Part shown: positions 47,674 through 56,883 of the stretch, piece by piece | Layout of the letters: every line of letters begins with the position of its first letter | Position numbering within the stretch: the first letter of the stretch is position 1 | Origin: Hellea sp. | GTDB taxonomy: Bacteria > Pseudomonadota > Alphaproteobacteria > Caulobacterales > Maricaulaceae | Assembly: GCA_028224375.1 (NCBI GenBank) | Contig: JAOIVW010000012.1 | Location: 27,340-91,339 of the forward strand | Direction: 5' to 3' | DNA: 64,000 bases | Program-made: the position numbers and the translations under genes | Notes under the pieces: generated by a model | Database searches by the model: none | The model's input: the letters and a program-made list of their open reading frames with translations, nothing else | What the model was told of the DNA's origin: nothing

Positions 47674-48048
47674 ATGACACACTCTATGGAGAAAAATGTT
47701 CGGCAAACGCGCTTTGCGATTGCTGATTTGCAGAAAAGAATTGAAGTTTTGGAAGCGACTAGAGACGATCTTGAACGTCAAATCCGCAAGCTGAATGACA
47801 GCGTGCCGGAAGATGACGTAAAGGCCAATGCCACAAAAGAGGGATATGTGGCTTATGGGTCTTATGCGCAGTCCGTTATTTCGCGTAAAGAGAATTTGCG
47901 TGAGTCGCTAAGCGCGATAACAGGGCAGGCGTCTGATTTATCAGCAAATCTACGTGTCGCGATGGATGCTTTGGACAGTTTTGAACGTGTTCGGGCTCGC
48001 CAAATGGCAGCTAAAGCTGAAAAAGCAATGGCCCGCAGAGCTGGCTAA
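47674..48048 (+). CDS. fliJ: FliJ-like coiled-coil protein
   Basis: 124 residues, helical throughout, with heptads such as DLQKRIEVLEATRDDLERQIRKL and an Arg/Lys-rich end (RQMAAKAEKAMARR). This matches the FliJ family of flagellar export chaperones that stimulate the FliI ATPase. It is divergent from ctrA, which controls flagellar genes in this group. No other flagellar gene is in the window, so the name is tentative. Confidence 0.6.
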   Translation: MTHSMEKNVRQTRFAIADLQKRIEVLEATRDDLERQIRKLNDSVPEDDVKANATKEGYVAYGSYAQSVISRKENLRESLSAITGQASDLSANLRVAMDALDSFERVRARQMAAKAEKAMARRAG

Positions 48049-48067
48049 GTCTTTAGATTAAAGATTA

Positions 48068-48093
48068 AGGCCCCTTTTACTAAGAAGGGGCCT
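48068..48093. terminator. Convergent terminator (fliJ-like and anti-sigma genes)
   Basis: AGGCCCCTT pairs with AAGGGGCCT around an 8 nt loop. The hairpin overlaps the last codons of the anti-sigma gene. A long T-run is missing, so efficiency is uncertain. Confidence 0.6.
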
Positions 48094-48388
48094 CCTCAGT
48101 TTCAACCCACTCATAGACATCTTGGAAACCAAGATCCAGAGCGGCCTCTTGCCATGCGGCTGCGGCCGGCTCGCTCGGTGTTGAGACTTGCATCACCCCA
48201 AAACCAATGGCGCAGACAGCCAAAAGGCTTGCCGCAATCGGCATGAACCGTTTTGTAAATGATGTTTGCACAGGCGCGGCCACATCGGATTGCGCGCGTG
48301 CCGCTCTTAATATGCGGCCCTTTAGCAAATCACTCGGCTCAGGGGCTTTGTAAGCGTTTAAAGCATTATTCAGATCAACATTTTTCAT
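48080..48388 (-). CDS. Short membrane anti-sigma-like protein
   Basis: 102 residues. A short cytoplasmic N-terminus (PSDLLKGRILRAA) precedes one membrane segment (about 50-68, MPIAASLLAVCAIGFGVM) and a small periplasmic tail. It starts directly after the sigma factor stop (TAGATG), so the two are coupled. Position and topology suggest an anti-sigma factor; it lacks the zinc HxxxCxxC motif, so the call rests on context. Confidence 0.65.
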   Translation of the reverse strand: MKNVDLNNALNAYKAPEPSDLLKGRILRAARAQSDVAAPVQTSFTKRFMPIAASLLAVCAIGFGVMQVSTPSEPAAAAWQEAALDLGFQDVYEWVETEEAPS

Positions 48389-48970
48389 CTAACCCTCCGT
48401 CATTCGTTCGTTAGCCAATAAAATCTTCAGCGCCTTACGGGCACGCACCAAGAGACTTTCATAAGCGCTCTCAGATATATCCATTACATTTGAGCCTTCA
48501 CGCTGGCTCACGCCTTGATAATAAGACAGCGTCAAAGCGGTTCTCTGATTTTCAGGCAGCTGCGCCAAGGCCGCGCCAACGCGGGCGCTTTGCTCACTCT
48601 GAGATAAGCTCTCAAAAGGCGAATTGGCGTCATCTTCTATATCCGGCACCGTATCCGTATAGATGGGAGCCTTCTTTTTTAGCATATCCAGACAAGCATT
48701 GCGCGTTACGCGGCGCATCCATGTCAGTAATTTGGCTTGTCCCGGCTGCCAGTTTTTCGCATTTTCCCAAGTTTTGAGAAAGACGGTTTGCGTTATGTCC
48801 TCGGCGGCCATTTGTTCGCCCAACATATAAAAGGCCATTTTGTGTATGGTCGTCATATGCCTATCCATCAATCCAGCCAAAGCCTTCTCGTCTCCGGCTT
48901 TGAGGCCGAAAATCAAATCAGCATCGGGATCTGTAACCCCGATGCTGTTTTCTGTGGGCGTGGTAAGCAC
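48389..48970 (-). CDS. ECF RNA polymerase sigma factor
   Basis: 193 residues. Region 2 shows in MDRHMTTIHKMAFYMLG and AEDITQTVFLKTWEN; region 4 in LPENQRTALTLSYYQGVSQRE and the helix that follows. It should redirect RNA polymerase to a small regulon, probably on an envelope or metal signal. The EF-hand gene lies 9 nt upstream and the membrane protein directly downstream, so sensing may involve calcium-binding proteins. The exact ECF group is not assigned. Confidence 0.9.
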   Translation of the reverse strand: MLTTPTENSIGVTDPDADLIFGLKAGDEKALAGLMDRHMTTIHKMAFYMLGEQMAAEDITQTVFLKTWENAKNWQPGQAKLLTWMRRVTRNACLDMLKKKAPIYTDTVPDIEDDANSPFESLSQSEQSARVGAALAQLPENQRTALTLSYYQGVSQREGSNVMDISESAYESLLVRARKALKILLANERMTEG

Positions 48971-48979
48971 GTTTGGTCT

Positions 48980-49636
48980 TTACTTACCGCGGGTCTTGCC
49001 TTTACGGCCTTTGCGGTGCTTAGGGCCTTCGCCTTTGGTCAAAACGCCATCAGCATTTGCGTCCAAGCGGTCAAAGAGAGCTTCAGTTGACGCATCATAT
49101 TCCGCGCGGGAAATCACGCCGTCGCCATCAGCATCGCGTTTAGGTCCGCGCATACCGCGCTTACCGTCTTTGCTTTTGCCGTCAGCCCGCTTTTCTTTGC
49201 GCTCGGCACGTTTCTCTTGCCGCGCAGCTTTAGCGGCGGCTTTTTCAGCGTCGTCGACTGTGCCGTCGCCATTCGTATCAAGCTTTTCGAGGCGCCGCGC
49301 TTGCATTTGGGCTTTGCGCGCCTCTTTGGCCTCACTGATTTCAGCTGGCGTGAGAGCGCCGTCGCCATTGGTGTCCATTTTAGAAAAGCGCTTGGCTTCT
49401 TTCGCTTCTTTTTTCTTAACGCGAAGCGCTTTCATTTCGTCCTTTGTCAAAAGGCCGTCGAAATTGGTGTCTGCCGCATTAAATTTAGCGTTGGCTTCAG
49501 TTCTAAATTCAGCACGGGTGATTTGGCCGTCCTGATTTAAATCCGCCTTGGGCGCTGCAAGCGCCACACCTGTGATAGCAAAAGCTGCCGCAGCGCTGAG
49601 CAAAAGCGGTTTTGTAAAACGTAATGTCTTTGACAT
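48980..49636 (-). CDS. Exported EF-hand protein with six calcium-binding loops
   Basis: 218 residues. Signal peptide (1-27, ending ALA). Six DxNxDG-type loops are seen: DLNQDG, DTNFDG, DTNGDG, DTNGDG, DADGDG and DANADG. They are spread over about 32-205 and separated by very basic linkers (KEAKEAKR, RAERKEKRADGK). It should bind calcium in the periplasm. It is the first gene of the operon with the ECF sigma factor, an arrangement that recurs in related genera, so it may sense or respond to calcium or envelope stress. AAAGGAG precedes the ATG. Confidence 0.9.
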   Translation of the reverse strand: MSKTLRFTKPLLLSAAAAFAITGVALAAPKADLNQDGQITRAEFRTEANAKFNAADTNFDGLLTKDEMKALRVKKKEAKEAKRFSKMDTNGDGALTPAEISEAKEARKAQMQARRLEKLDTNGDGTVDDAEKAAAKAARQEKRAERKEKRADGKSKDGKRGMRGPKRDADGDGVISRAEYDASTEALFDRLDANADGVLTKGEGPKHRKGRKGKTRGK

Positions 49637-49661
49637 GGGATACTCCTTTTAATGTCGTTCA

Positions 49662-49691
49662 TAGACACTAACGGAGCAAAAGGGAAATTCC
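49662..49691 (-). promoter_or_regulatory. Possible ECF-type promoter of the EF-hand/sigma operon
   Basis: Read on the minus strand, GGAATT is followed 18 bp later by TGTCTA, close to the ECF consensus GGAAC / CGTCTA but with spacing 1-2 bp longer than usual. Autoregulation would be typical. Weak call. Confidence 0.3.
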
Positions 49692-49722
49692 TGCGCAGCT
49701 TACTGTAATGTAATTTAGCGCC

Positions 49723-50415
49723 CTAAGCGACTTTTGCGCGCTCGACGGCTTCTCTCATGTGATCGACTAAGCGCTCGGCGATGGGGCCGTCTTCTGCGTG
49801 GCCCGCATAAGGCGGCGGAGCGCCTAGATGTTCGCGTACTGTATCCGTTAGCATAAGCGCCGTCTCAACAGCGTCCATACGCCCGCCCATTGAGAGGAGC
49901 AGCGGATCAAACTTTGGATCGCGGCGGCGCACCGCTTCAATCATCCAATAGGCCCGCATGAAATTATCAGAGGCTGTATCATAGGCTAAAAGACTGACAT
50001 CAGCGGCAGATGCTAATCTGACATGAGCTGGTGTGCAGCCCGCTGGCGGAACCACAAACACCCAATCATAAGAAAGCGACAAGGCCGCAAGGCTTCCAAG
50101 AGCCGTATCCAAATCAGCATCACCCGCGGCGGCGGCGGTAAAATGCTCATTAGAGGTGACATATTTAACATCGTCCAGATCCGCTTGGCCGTCGAGCACG
50201 TCTGCGATTGTTTTGTTATATATAATGCCGGCGGTGTTCATCATCGCGCCGGCATTGCAATCCAGCATCAGAACAGTTTCGCCAAAGCTCGCGGCGCGGC
50301 GCCCGAGTTTTAACGCCAGATTAGACTGGCCTTTAATGTCACTTGCTGCGAAAATCGGCACGAGCCGACCTGCCGGGTGATACTCACCTGATTTATATGC
50401 TGCTTGAGATGCCAC
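49723..50415 (-). CDS. MinD/ParA-like protein with degenerate P-loop
   Basis: 230 residues from GTG 50415, which has GGAGG 5 nt upstream; ATG 50427 is the alternative. The fold follows MinD/FlhG: FAASDIKGQSNLALKLGRR in place of the KGGVGKT loop, VLMLDCNAG, TIADVLDGQADLDD, then WVFVVPPAG. The P-loop lysine that holds ATP phosphates is missing, as is the deviant Walker lysine. It may be a non-hydrolysing relative acting in localisation or flagellar/pilus control. It is monocistronic. Confidence 0.7.
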   Translation of the reverse strand: MASQAAYKSGEYHPAGRLVPIFAASDIKGQSNLALKLGRRAASFGETVLMLDCNAGAMMNTAGIIYNKTIADVLDGQADLDDVKYVTSNEHFTAAAAGDADLDTALGSLAALSLSYDWVFVVPPAGCTPAHVRLASAADVSLLAYDTASDNFMRAYWMIEAVRRRDPKFDPLLLSMGGRMDAVETALMLTDTVREHLGAPPPYAGHAEDGPIAERLVDHMREAVERAKVA

Positions 50416-50534
50416 AAGAACCTCCATTCACCTAATACCTTCGGGTCTTTTGACCTCTTTGGTGAGTGTGGTTTAGCAGAAGGGTCTTAAGCGACCGACA
50501 AGAAGCAGGGTAAACGCTGGAGTAAGCAATATGA

Positions 50535-50554
50535 CCGCCGTGTTAAGACGGCGG
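50535..50554. terminator. Hairpin downstream of degP
   Basis: CCGCCGT pairs with ACGGCGG around a 6 nt loop, 11 nt past the protease stop. No T-run follows on the minus strand, so it may stabilise the mRNA end rather than terminate by itself. Confidence 0.5.
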
Positions 50555-50564
50555 CCATAATTCT

Positions 50565-51989
50565 TTATTTAACGGCGACGTAAAAGGTGCTGCCATTACG
50601 TTCAACGGATAGCGCATAAGGTCCATCTTCATCGTCAATAATGTCTTCGAAATCATCCAAGTCCGCAACGTCTTGACGATTAATGGCGCGAATGACATCG
50701 CCTTTTCGCAGACCTGCACGCTGCGCTTTAGAGCTGCGCTTAACAGAGGAGACATAGACGCCGTCATCACCGCCGCGTAAATCTAAATCGTCAGGTATAT
50801 CTGTTAAAGACGCGCCAGAGAAGCTTTCAGAAGCGGGTTCATCATCAACACTGGTTGGCGTGGTGCTAGTTTCGTCATCGTCCACGGCCTCAACCTCGAT
50901 ACGGGTTGTGCGGCGTTTACCGTCACGCAAGTAAGTTATGTCGGCTCTCTGGCCGGGCTCCACAAGGCCTACAGCGTTGCGAATATCAGAGGCATCTAAA
51001 ATATCACCGCCATTAAAGGCAACAATCACATCATCTCGCTTTAAGCCCGCTTTTTCAGCTGGACTGTCCTCGACAACATCACTGACTAAGGCTCCGTTCA
51101 GAGTTGTAAGTTTGAGCGCTTCTTTCAAGGTCGGTGTAATATCACCGATTAAAATACCAATGCGGCCGCGGCGGACTTCGCCGTAAGATTCAAGCTGGCG
51201 CATAACGCCTTGAACGATGTTGGTTGGCACAGCGAAACCGATACCTTGATTTCCGCCAGATCGGGAGACAATAGCTGAGTTAATGCCGATAAGTTCACCT
51301 TTGGAATTGACCAAAGCGCCGCCCGAATTACCGGGATTTATCGAAGCATCCGTTTGAATAAAGTCTTGGTAACCATCAGCTGAGCCGCCGCGATCACGGC
51401 CAAGAGCGGAGACAATTCCGGCAGTCACGGAATGAGATAATCCGAAGGGGTTACCCACAGCTATGACGTAATCACCGACCTTCACATTGCTGGCCTGTGC
51501 GAATTTAAGTTCTTTCAAGCCGCGTGCGGAAACTTTAATCAGGGCGATGTCGGTCTTCTTATCTGTACCAACAACTTCAGCATCCAGCTGACGCTTATCT
51601 TCCAAAGTCACAGTGATTTCATCAGCGCCGTCAATGACGTGTGCGTTGGTGATGATGAGACCTTGAGAAGCATTAACGATAACGCCGGACCCCAAACCAC
51701 GTTTTTCGCGGGGTTCATTAGGGATACGTCCGCCAAAAAATCGCTCTAGTAATTCTTCGTTACCTCTGGCCGCTGGACGTTCCTCTGACGTTCCTCGCAC
51801 GTCAATCGAGACGACCGCGGGGGTTACGCGCTCCAAGAGCGGGGCCATTGTCAATACGCCGCGGCGAGAATCTACCGTCATAACACCATTACTTTTCAAA
51901 GATGATTGTGCTTCAGCTGGCTGAGTGAATGTTAAAGGTGTCAAAGCGAGGGTCATCGCCGCAGTGCCAAGAATAAGTGATTTGCGCAT
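50565..51989 (-). CDS. degP: Periplasmic Do/DegP-family serine protease
   Basis: 474 residues from ATG 51989, with AGGACGA upstream; a frame to 52049 is longer but would bury the signal peptide. The signal peptide ends AEAQ. The trypsin-like triad is His117 (NAHVI), Asp147 (KTDIAL) and Ser222 (NPGNSGGA). Two PDZ domains follow (about 275-370 and 400-470), split by an acidic Thr/Asp-rich linker. It degrades misfolded periplasmic proteins. It probably responds to envelope stress, though no promoter is proven here. Confidence 0.94.
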   Translation of the reverse strand: MRKSLILGTAAMTLALTPLTFTQPAEAQSSLKSNGVMTVDSRRGVLTMAPLLERVTPAVVSIDVRGTSEERPAARGNEELLERFFGGRIPNEPREKRGLGSGVIVNASQGLIITNAHVIDGADEITVTLEDKRQLDAEVVGTDKKTDIALIKVSARGLKELKFAQASNVKVGDYVIAVGNPFGLSHSVTAGIVSALGRDRGGSADGYQDFIQTDASINPGNSGGALVNSKGELIGINSAIVSRSGGNQGIGFAVPTNIVQGVMRQLESYGEVRRGRIGILIGDITPTLKEALKLTTLNGALVSDVVEDSPAEKAGLKRDDVIVAFNGGDILDASDIRNAVGLVEPGQRADITYLRDGKRRTTRIEVEAVDDDETSTTPTSVDDEPASESFSGASLTDIPDDLDLRGGDDGVYVSSVKRSSKAQRAGLRKGDVIRAINRQDVADLDDFEDIIDDEDGPYALSVERNGSTFYVAVK

Positions 51990-52142
51990 ATTTTCGTCCT
52001 TATATTTGTGACCCTCTAAAGGGGGCATCGTTGGTAATGTTCTCTCCATGTAATGCAGATATTCGCGGCTTCAAGTCAGGGGCGCAGAATCTGAACGTCT
52101 TTTAATTTCCGAGCTCGGTCTTCAAGTGCCTAAATGGGCACC

Positions 52143-54068
52143 CTACTTTTTTTTACCTTTTACGCTCTGGCTCGGTTTTTTATCAAAGTTTTGCCGGGCG
52201 CCAAGTTCGATGACTCTATTGGGGGGAATATTAAAAAAGTCAGTGGCGCGATAAGAATTATGGTTCATCCATTTAAAGACGTTGGCCGGTAGGCTGAATT
52301 TATCAGTTGCCGTAATGGAGGGATTGCGCTCAACAAAATAAATACAGCGGTCAACTGTGATGTCCAGTTTTGCGCGGGCAACAGATCTTGCAATAATTAC
52401 AGGCAGGTCGATATGATCCATATAACCTATTCGAATATCAAATTCGTGGGAATTTTTACCGAGGCGGTGAATATCTATTTGCTCATCAATGGGAATGTAG
52501 GGTTTTTCAAGAATGTGTGTGCGCACGATGATAATGGTTTGCGGCACGGCTTTGATTTGATCAATACAGCGAATAAGCGGAGTAGGGGCAGCACCTTCGC
52601 CGCCTTCGGATACAAAAATACCCACGCCAGCTGTGCGTTTAATATCGTCAGATCTGAGCTGTTGAAGCGCCATGCCAGTAGTTCTGTTTTCAGCGCGGTA
52701 TTTCGTTCGAATTTTTGTCTGGCCCCATTCCCAATTTTTCATAACAGCAAAAATTGTCCCGCCCACCAATATCGGATACCAGCCGCCGTCAAATATCTTA
52801 ACAACATTGGCTCCGAAAAAGAGAAGGTCCATGGTCAAAAATAGGAGGCCCAACGCTGCGACAGCAAAGGGGTTTACCCCGCGCATGATGAATATGACAA
52901 GGATAAGAAGGGTCGTAATCATCATATCCAGAGAGATAGCCAGTCCATAGGCGGAGGCGAGGGCCTCTGAAGACCCAAATCCGACAACCAAGGCCATGGT
53001 CGCGAACATAAGCATCCAGTTAACGACAGGAATATAAATTTGCCCATAGGCGCGGTCGCTTGTTTGCTCAATACGCATATGCGGCAAGCGTTTGAGTAAG
53101 ATGGCTTGGCGGGTCAAAGAGAAGACCCCTGAAATGACCGCCTGACTTGCAATCACCGTTGCCAATGTCGATAAAATGACGAGGGGAATTAAGGCCCATT
53201 GCGGCGCAAGGTGATAGAAAGGCTGTTGTATTTCAGCCGGGTCAGATAAGACCAATGCGCCTTGACCCATATAATTTAAAATCAAAGCCGGAAAGACCAA
53301 AATAAACCAAGCTTGAATGATCGGGCCGCGGCCAAAATGCCCCATATCAGCGTAAAGCGTTTCCCCGCCGGTCACGCATAAAAACACGGCCCCCATGACC
53401 AAAACAGCTGTGAATTTTTCAGTCCATAAGAAATCAATGGCCCAGACGGGGTTTATGGCCCTCAAAACATCTGGGTTTTGTATGATGCCGTTTATGCCCA
53501 GAGCCCCTAGTGCTAAAAACCAGATAATCATGACGGGGCCAAAAATCATGCCAATCGTCTGCGTGCCTTTATGTTGGATCGCAAATAGCCCCAAAAGGAT
53601 AACTAATGTAATTGGGACGACGTAAGGCGTGGCAAAAGGGGTGACGACCTCAAGACCTTCAATCGCGCTAAGAACCGAAATGGCAGGCGTAATAGTGCCG
53701 TCGCCATAGAGCAAAGCCGCGCCGAATAAGCCAAGACTAATACAAAGTGCCTGAAAGCGTTTATTCTTCATATCGGCTCGGCGTATAAGCGAGACTAAAG
53801 CAATAATCCCGCCTTCACCGTGATTATTCACGCGCATCACGACGAGTAAATATTTAATCGATATCACCAAAATAAGCGACCAGATGATTAGAGATAAGAC
53901 ACCATATATATGGGCTGTCGAGGTCGCGAGAGGCGGCCCGCCCAAAAAGCTTTCACGAAAAGCGTAAAGCGGGCTCGTCCCAATATCGCCAAAAACAATA
54001 CCAAGTGCAGCCAGGATGAGCGCATGACGGCCTTGCAGTTCGGGTTGGTCTTGTGTGTCTGTTGACAA
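52143..54068 (-). CDS. kup: Potassium uptake protein Kup
   Basis: 641 residues, about 12 membrane segments plus a cytoplasmic C-terminal part. The KUP/HAK signature GIVFGDIGTSPLYAFRE is at the N-terminus. Other marks are LLYGDGTITPAISVLSAIEG and GGETLYADMGHFGR. It imports K+ with protons. The start appears to be TTG 54068, with no good ribosome site and no ATG before the signature, so expression may be low. The gene is monocistronic. Confidence 0.94.
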   Translation of the reverse strand: MSTDTQDQPELQGRHALILAALGIVFGDIGTSPLYAFRESFLGGPPLATSTAHIYGVLSLIIWSLILVISIKYLLVVMRVNNHGEGGIIALVSLIRRADMKNKRFQALCISLGLFGAALLYGDGTITPAISVLSAIEGLEVVTPFATPYVVPITLVILLGLFAIQHKGTQTIGMIFGPVMIIWFLALGALGINGIIQNPDVLRAINPVWAIDFLWTEKFTAVLVMGAVFLCVTGGETLYADMGHFGRGPIIQAWFILVFPALILNYMGQGALVLSDPAEIQQPFYHLAPQWALIPLVILSTLATVIASQAVISGVFSLTRQAILLKRLPHMRIEQTSDRAYGQIYIPVVNWMLMFATMALVVGFGSSEALASAYGLAISLDMMITTLLILVIFIMRGVNPFAVAALGLLFLTMDLLFFGANVVKIFDGGWYPILVGGTIFAVMKNWEWGQTKIRTKYRAENRTTGMALQQLRSDDIKRTAGVGIFVSEGGEGAAPTPLIRCIDQIKAVPQTIIIVRTHILEKPYIPIDEQIDIHRLGKNSHEFDIRIGYMDHIDLPVIIARSVARAKLDITVDRCIYFVERNPSITATDKFSLPANVFKWMNHNSYRATDFFNIPPNRVIELGARQNFDKKPSQSVKGKKK

Positions 54069-54147
54069 AAGGGCGTCTCGGTTTTTTCTATGTGTAGGCG
54101 CCCAGTGCTTAAAACACCGTTATCGAAAAGACCAGATGATTGCAGGA

Positions 54148-55485
54148 TTATTTAAGTCCTAAATCCACCATCAATTTCCCGATGCTATGGGTGAAGCCAT
54201 TAGGGAGTATTTCTTCTTCGCCTGTCCAAGTGATATTCGGAAAGCGGGTCAAGATTTGGCGGTAGGCGCTTTCGATTTGCATATTGGCCACGCGCTGCCC
54301 AAGGCAAACATGAGGGCCTGTACCAAATGCGATGTGGTCTTTGGCATTGGCCCGTTCCACGTCAAACACATCTGGGTTTTCAAACTTTTCTGGATCGCGA
54401 TTGGCCGCGCCGTAATACATGAGCACTTTCTCACCTGCCGCGATTTTTTGCCCACTTATCTCGGTATCGACGATTGCCGTGCGGCGCATATACATGACGG
54501 GGCTGACCATGCGCACGCCTTCATGCACCATATTGGGAATTAGGTCCGGATTAGCTAGGACCTTGGCTTTTTGATCCGGAAACTGTGTGAGCAGCTTCAT
54601 TAATCCGCTGGTCGAATTACGCGTCGTATCATTGCCGGCAATAACAATGAGCAGCCATGAGCCGTCGAGATATTCATCAGGCAAAACCGCGCCGTCTATT
54701 TCCACATTGGCAATAGCCGAGAGCAAATCTTCTTGCGGGTTTTTGCGGCGCTCTTTTAAAATCTCTTGTCCGTAATCAAACATGGCCTGAATTTCAGAAA
54801 GGAAGTGCATGATTTGCGCGGGGTCCACGGTGGAGAGGTCACCGTCCTCAAGCATATATTGCGCGAGTTCTAGCATATCCATCCATTGCCGAATTTTCGG
54901 GCGGTCAGCCTCAGGCACGCCCAGCATTTCGCAAAGCGTAAAGAGGGGGAGCTGTGAGGAGAAATGTTCTACCAAATCCGCTTGCGGACCAGCGGCTTGT
55001 AGCCCGTCTAAAAGCTGAGTCACCTTCGCATCGACTTTAACTTTCAGCTTACGAATATAATCGGGCTTGAAATAGGCCATATGTTCGCGGCGCAATTGCA
55101 TATGATGGGGCGGGTCGAGGCAAATCATTGTATCAAGAGACGCGCTGTGCAGCTTGGGATGATTGCGCGGATCGCCTTTGGGTGGATAGGCCATCATGAT
55201 GCCCCCCGCTTGGGAGGAAAAGACTTTTGTGTTCAGATTGGCGGCGCGTACATCGGCGTAACTCGTTAGCGTCCAAAAGCCCTCCATATTAGCTTTCTCA
55301 AGCGGGTGCCACATGACGGGAGCTTGCTCGCGCATGGTTTTAAACGCGCTAAAGGGTTGTCCTGCGGTAAAGTTTTTAGAGCGGGAGAGGTCGAGGGGCG
55401 GGGCAAGATCATAAATCGGCTTGTGAACAGGATCCATAGCGCCGCGATCTTCATTATAAGTTTGGCTAACAAGGGCCAGGGCCAT
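54148..55485 (-). CDS. Cytochrome P450
   Basis: 445 residues from ATG 55485, preceded by GGAGAG; ATG 55503 is also possible. The I-helix AGNDTTRNS contains the oxygen-activating Thr. The K-helix has EGVR, and the haem loop FGTGPHVCLGQ carries the ligand cysteine (Cys394). It is a soluble bacterial P450 with an unknown substrate; the long N-terminus and LDPPHHMQLRREHMAYF motif fit terpene/steroid/fatty-acid hydroxylase groups. No ferredoxin gene lies next to it. Confidence 0.92.
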   Translation of the reverse strand: MALALVSQTYNEDRGAMDPVHKPIYDLAPPLDLSRSKNFTAGQPFSAFKTMREQAPVMWHPLEKANMEGFWTLTSYADVRAANLNTKVFSSQAGGIMMAYPPKGDPRNHPKLHSASLDTMICLDPPHHMQLRREHMAYFKPDYIRKLKVKVDAKVTQLLDGLQAAGPQADLVEHFSSQLPLFTLCEMLGVPEADRPKIRQWMDMLELAQYMLEDGDLSTVDPAQIMHFLSEIQAMFDYGQEILKERRKNPQEDLLSAIANVEIDGAVLPDEYLDGSWLLIVIAGNDTTRNSTSGLMKLLTQFPDQKAKVLANPDLIPNMVHEGVRMVSPVMYMRRTAIVDTEISGQKIAAGEKVLMYYGAANRDPEKFENPDVFDVERANAKDHIAFGTGPHVCLGQRVANMQIESAYRQILTRFPNITWTGEEEILPNGFTHSIGKLMVDLGLK

Positions 55486-55574
55486 GCGACTCTCCGTTTT
55501 CATTTAGTCTTAACGCCGCTTTTGGACATGTCCACTGCCGTATCAAGCCTGCGGCTCTAAGGCAGGTTAGGCGA

Positions 55575-55859
55575 TCAAGGTTTGCCGATAACCCATTTAT
55601 AGGCTTTGACCTCGGCAGAGGCGGTCAAGCCTGCTGCTTTATAAGGGTCAGTGGCGAGCCATTCCAAAACCGTAGCTTTGTCCTTGGCTTCGACAATTAA
55701 AAGGCTCCCGCGCATGACACCTTCATCGTCCAGCCAAGGGCCTGCTACGAGCAGCTTTACCTCGGCGGGAGCCTTAAGCCACTTTAAATGCGCGTCTCTT
55801 GCGGACTTACGAATATGCAGGCTGTCCGCTTTGTCTTGGCTGTAAATTAAAAATTCCAT
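55575..55859 (-). CDS. YciI family protein
   Basis: 94 residues with the YciI/DGPF-like ferredoxin fold: FLIYSQDKADSLHIRKSARDA, HLKWLK with the conserved histidine, AGPWLDDEGVMRGSLLIVEA, and a final W-containing strand. Function is unclear; relatives may be dehydrochlorinase-like or detoxifying. It starts 3 nt after the gpsA stop and is probably in the tsaD-gpsA-yciI operon, a common alphaproteobacterial order. Confidence 0.9.
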   Translation of the reverse strand: MEFLIYSQDKADSLHIRKSARDAHLKWLKAPAEVKLLVAGPWLDDEGVMRGSLLIVEAKDKATVLEWLATDPYKAAGLTASAEVKAYKWVIGKP

Positions 55860-55861
55860 TG

Positions 55862-56860
55862 TTAACTTTCCATTCTGTGTTCGCGCGAGAGCAATTGCGT
55901 GATAGCGGTATCGACATCTAATGCGCCCGAAAGAATATCTGCCATGGCAAAACTTATCGGCATATCAACGCCAAGTTTTTCAGCCATCTCTTTAAGTGCA
56001 GGTGCACTTGCAACGCCTTCGGTCACGGAATTTCTGGCGGCCATGATATCTTCTAGCGATGTGCCGCGCCCAAGTGCTAAGCCGCAAGACATATTGCGTG
56101 ATTGTTCCGACGAACAGGTCAGCACCAAATCTCCGAGGCCCGACAGTCCCGTCAAGGTTTCGGGGTTGGAGCCCAACGCTATGCCCAGTCTTCTCATTTC
56201 TGCAAATCCGCGGGCGATAATGGCGGCATGAGCGGAGCGTCCCAGCTCTTTGCCAAGTACAATACCGCAAACAATGGCGAGAACATTTTTAACGGCACCG
56301 CCAATCTCAGCGCCTAATACATCACTGGCTAGATAGGGGCGGAAGGTGGGCACGGCGATGGCTTTGATTAGTTTTTGTCCGACATCTTTATCTTCACAGG
56401 CGAGGGTAACAGCGGTCGGCAAGCCTTTGGCAACATCAATAGCAAAGCTCGGGCCTGAGAGCACGGCGGGTATCGCGCGGGGCGCAACTTCGGCCAAGAC
56501 GTCTGACATGAAACTGCGCGTGGAAATTTCGATACCTTTAGAGCAGAGCACAATCGGCATGCCGTCTTTCATTGACGGAACAAATGATTCCAGAATTTTG
56601 CGGGTATGCTGTGCGGGGGCGACCGACAGCACAGCATCCATTTCGCCCAGATGTGAAATTTCAGAGGTGGCGTGAATGCGTTGGTTTAATTTTATGCCCG
56701 GCAGGTAAAGCGTATTTTCACGCAGTTCATTTATACTTTTGACGCAGTCCTCTTCAAATGCCCACAGCGTCACATCGCGTCCTGCCACGGCCAAGGTCTG
56801 CGCGAGCGCTGTTCCCCAAGCTCCGCCGCCAATAACGCCTATTTTTTGAAAATCACTCAT
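55862..56860 (-). CDS. gpsA: Glycerol-3-phosphate dehydrogenase [NAD(P)+]
   Basis: 332 residues. The nucleotide-binding motif is [14 protein letters not shown] at the N-terminus. The catalytic Lys lies in [12 protein letters not shown], and the [11 protein letters not shown] motif is typical. It makes sn-glycerol 3-phosphate for phospholipid synthesis in the cytoplasm. It lies 23 nt after tsaD and 2 nt before the YciI gene. Confidence 0.96.
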   Translation of the reverse strand: MSDFQKIGVIGGGAWGTALAQTLAVAGRDVTLWAFEEDCVKSINELRENTLYLPGIKLNQRIHATSEISHLGEMDAVLSVAPAQHTRKILESFVPSMKDGMPIVLCSKGIEISTRSFMSDVLAEVAPRAIPAVLSGPSFAIDVAKGLPTAVTLACEDKDVGQKLIKAIAVPTFRPYLASDVLGAEIGGAVKNVLAIVCGIVLGKELGRSAHAAIIARGFAEMRRLGIALGSNPETLTGLSGLGDLVLTCSSEQSRNMSCGLALGRGTSLEDIMAARNSVTEGVASAPALKEMAEKLGVDMPISFAMADILSGALDVDTAITQLLSREHRMES

Positions 56861-56883
56861 ATCGCTCTCTATTATGTTGGCTT

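Noticed and set aside
48289..49535. Plus-strand frames opposite the ECF/EF-hand operon
   Set aside because: They are antisense shadows of well-supported minus-strand genes.
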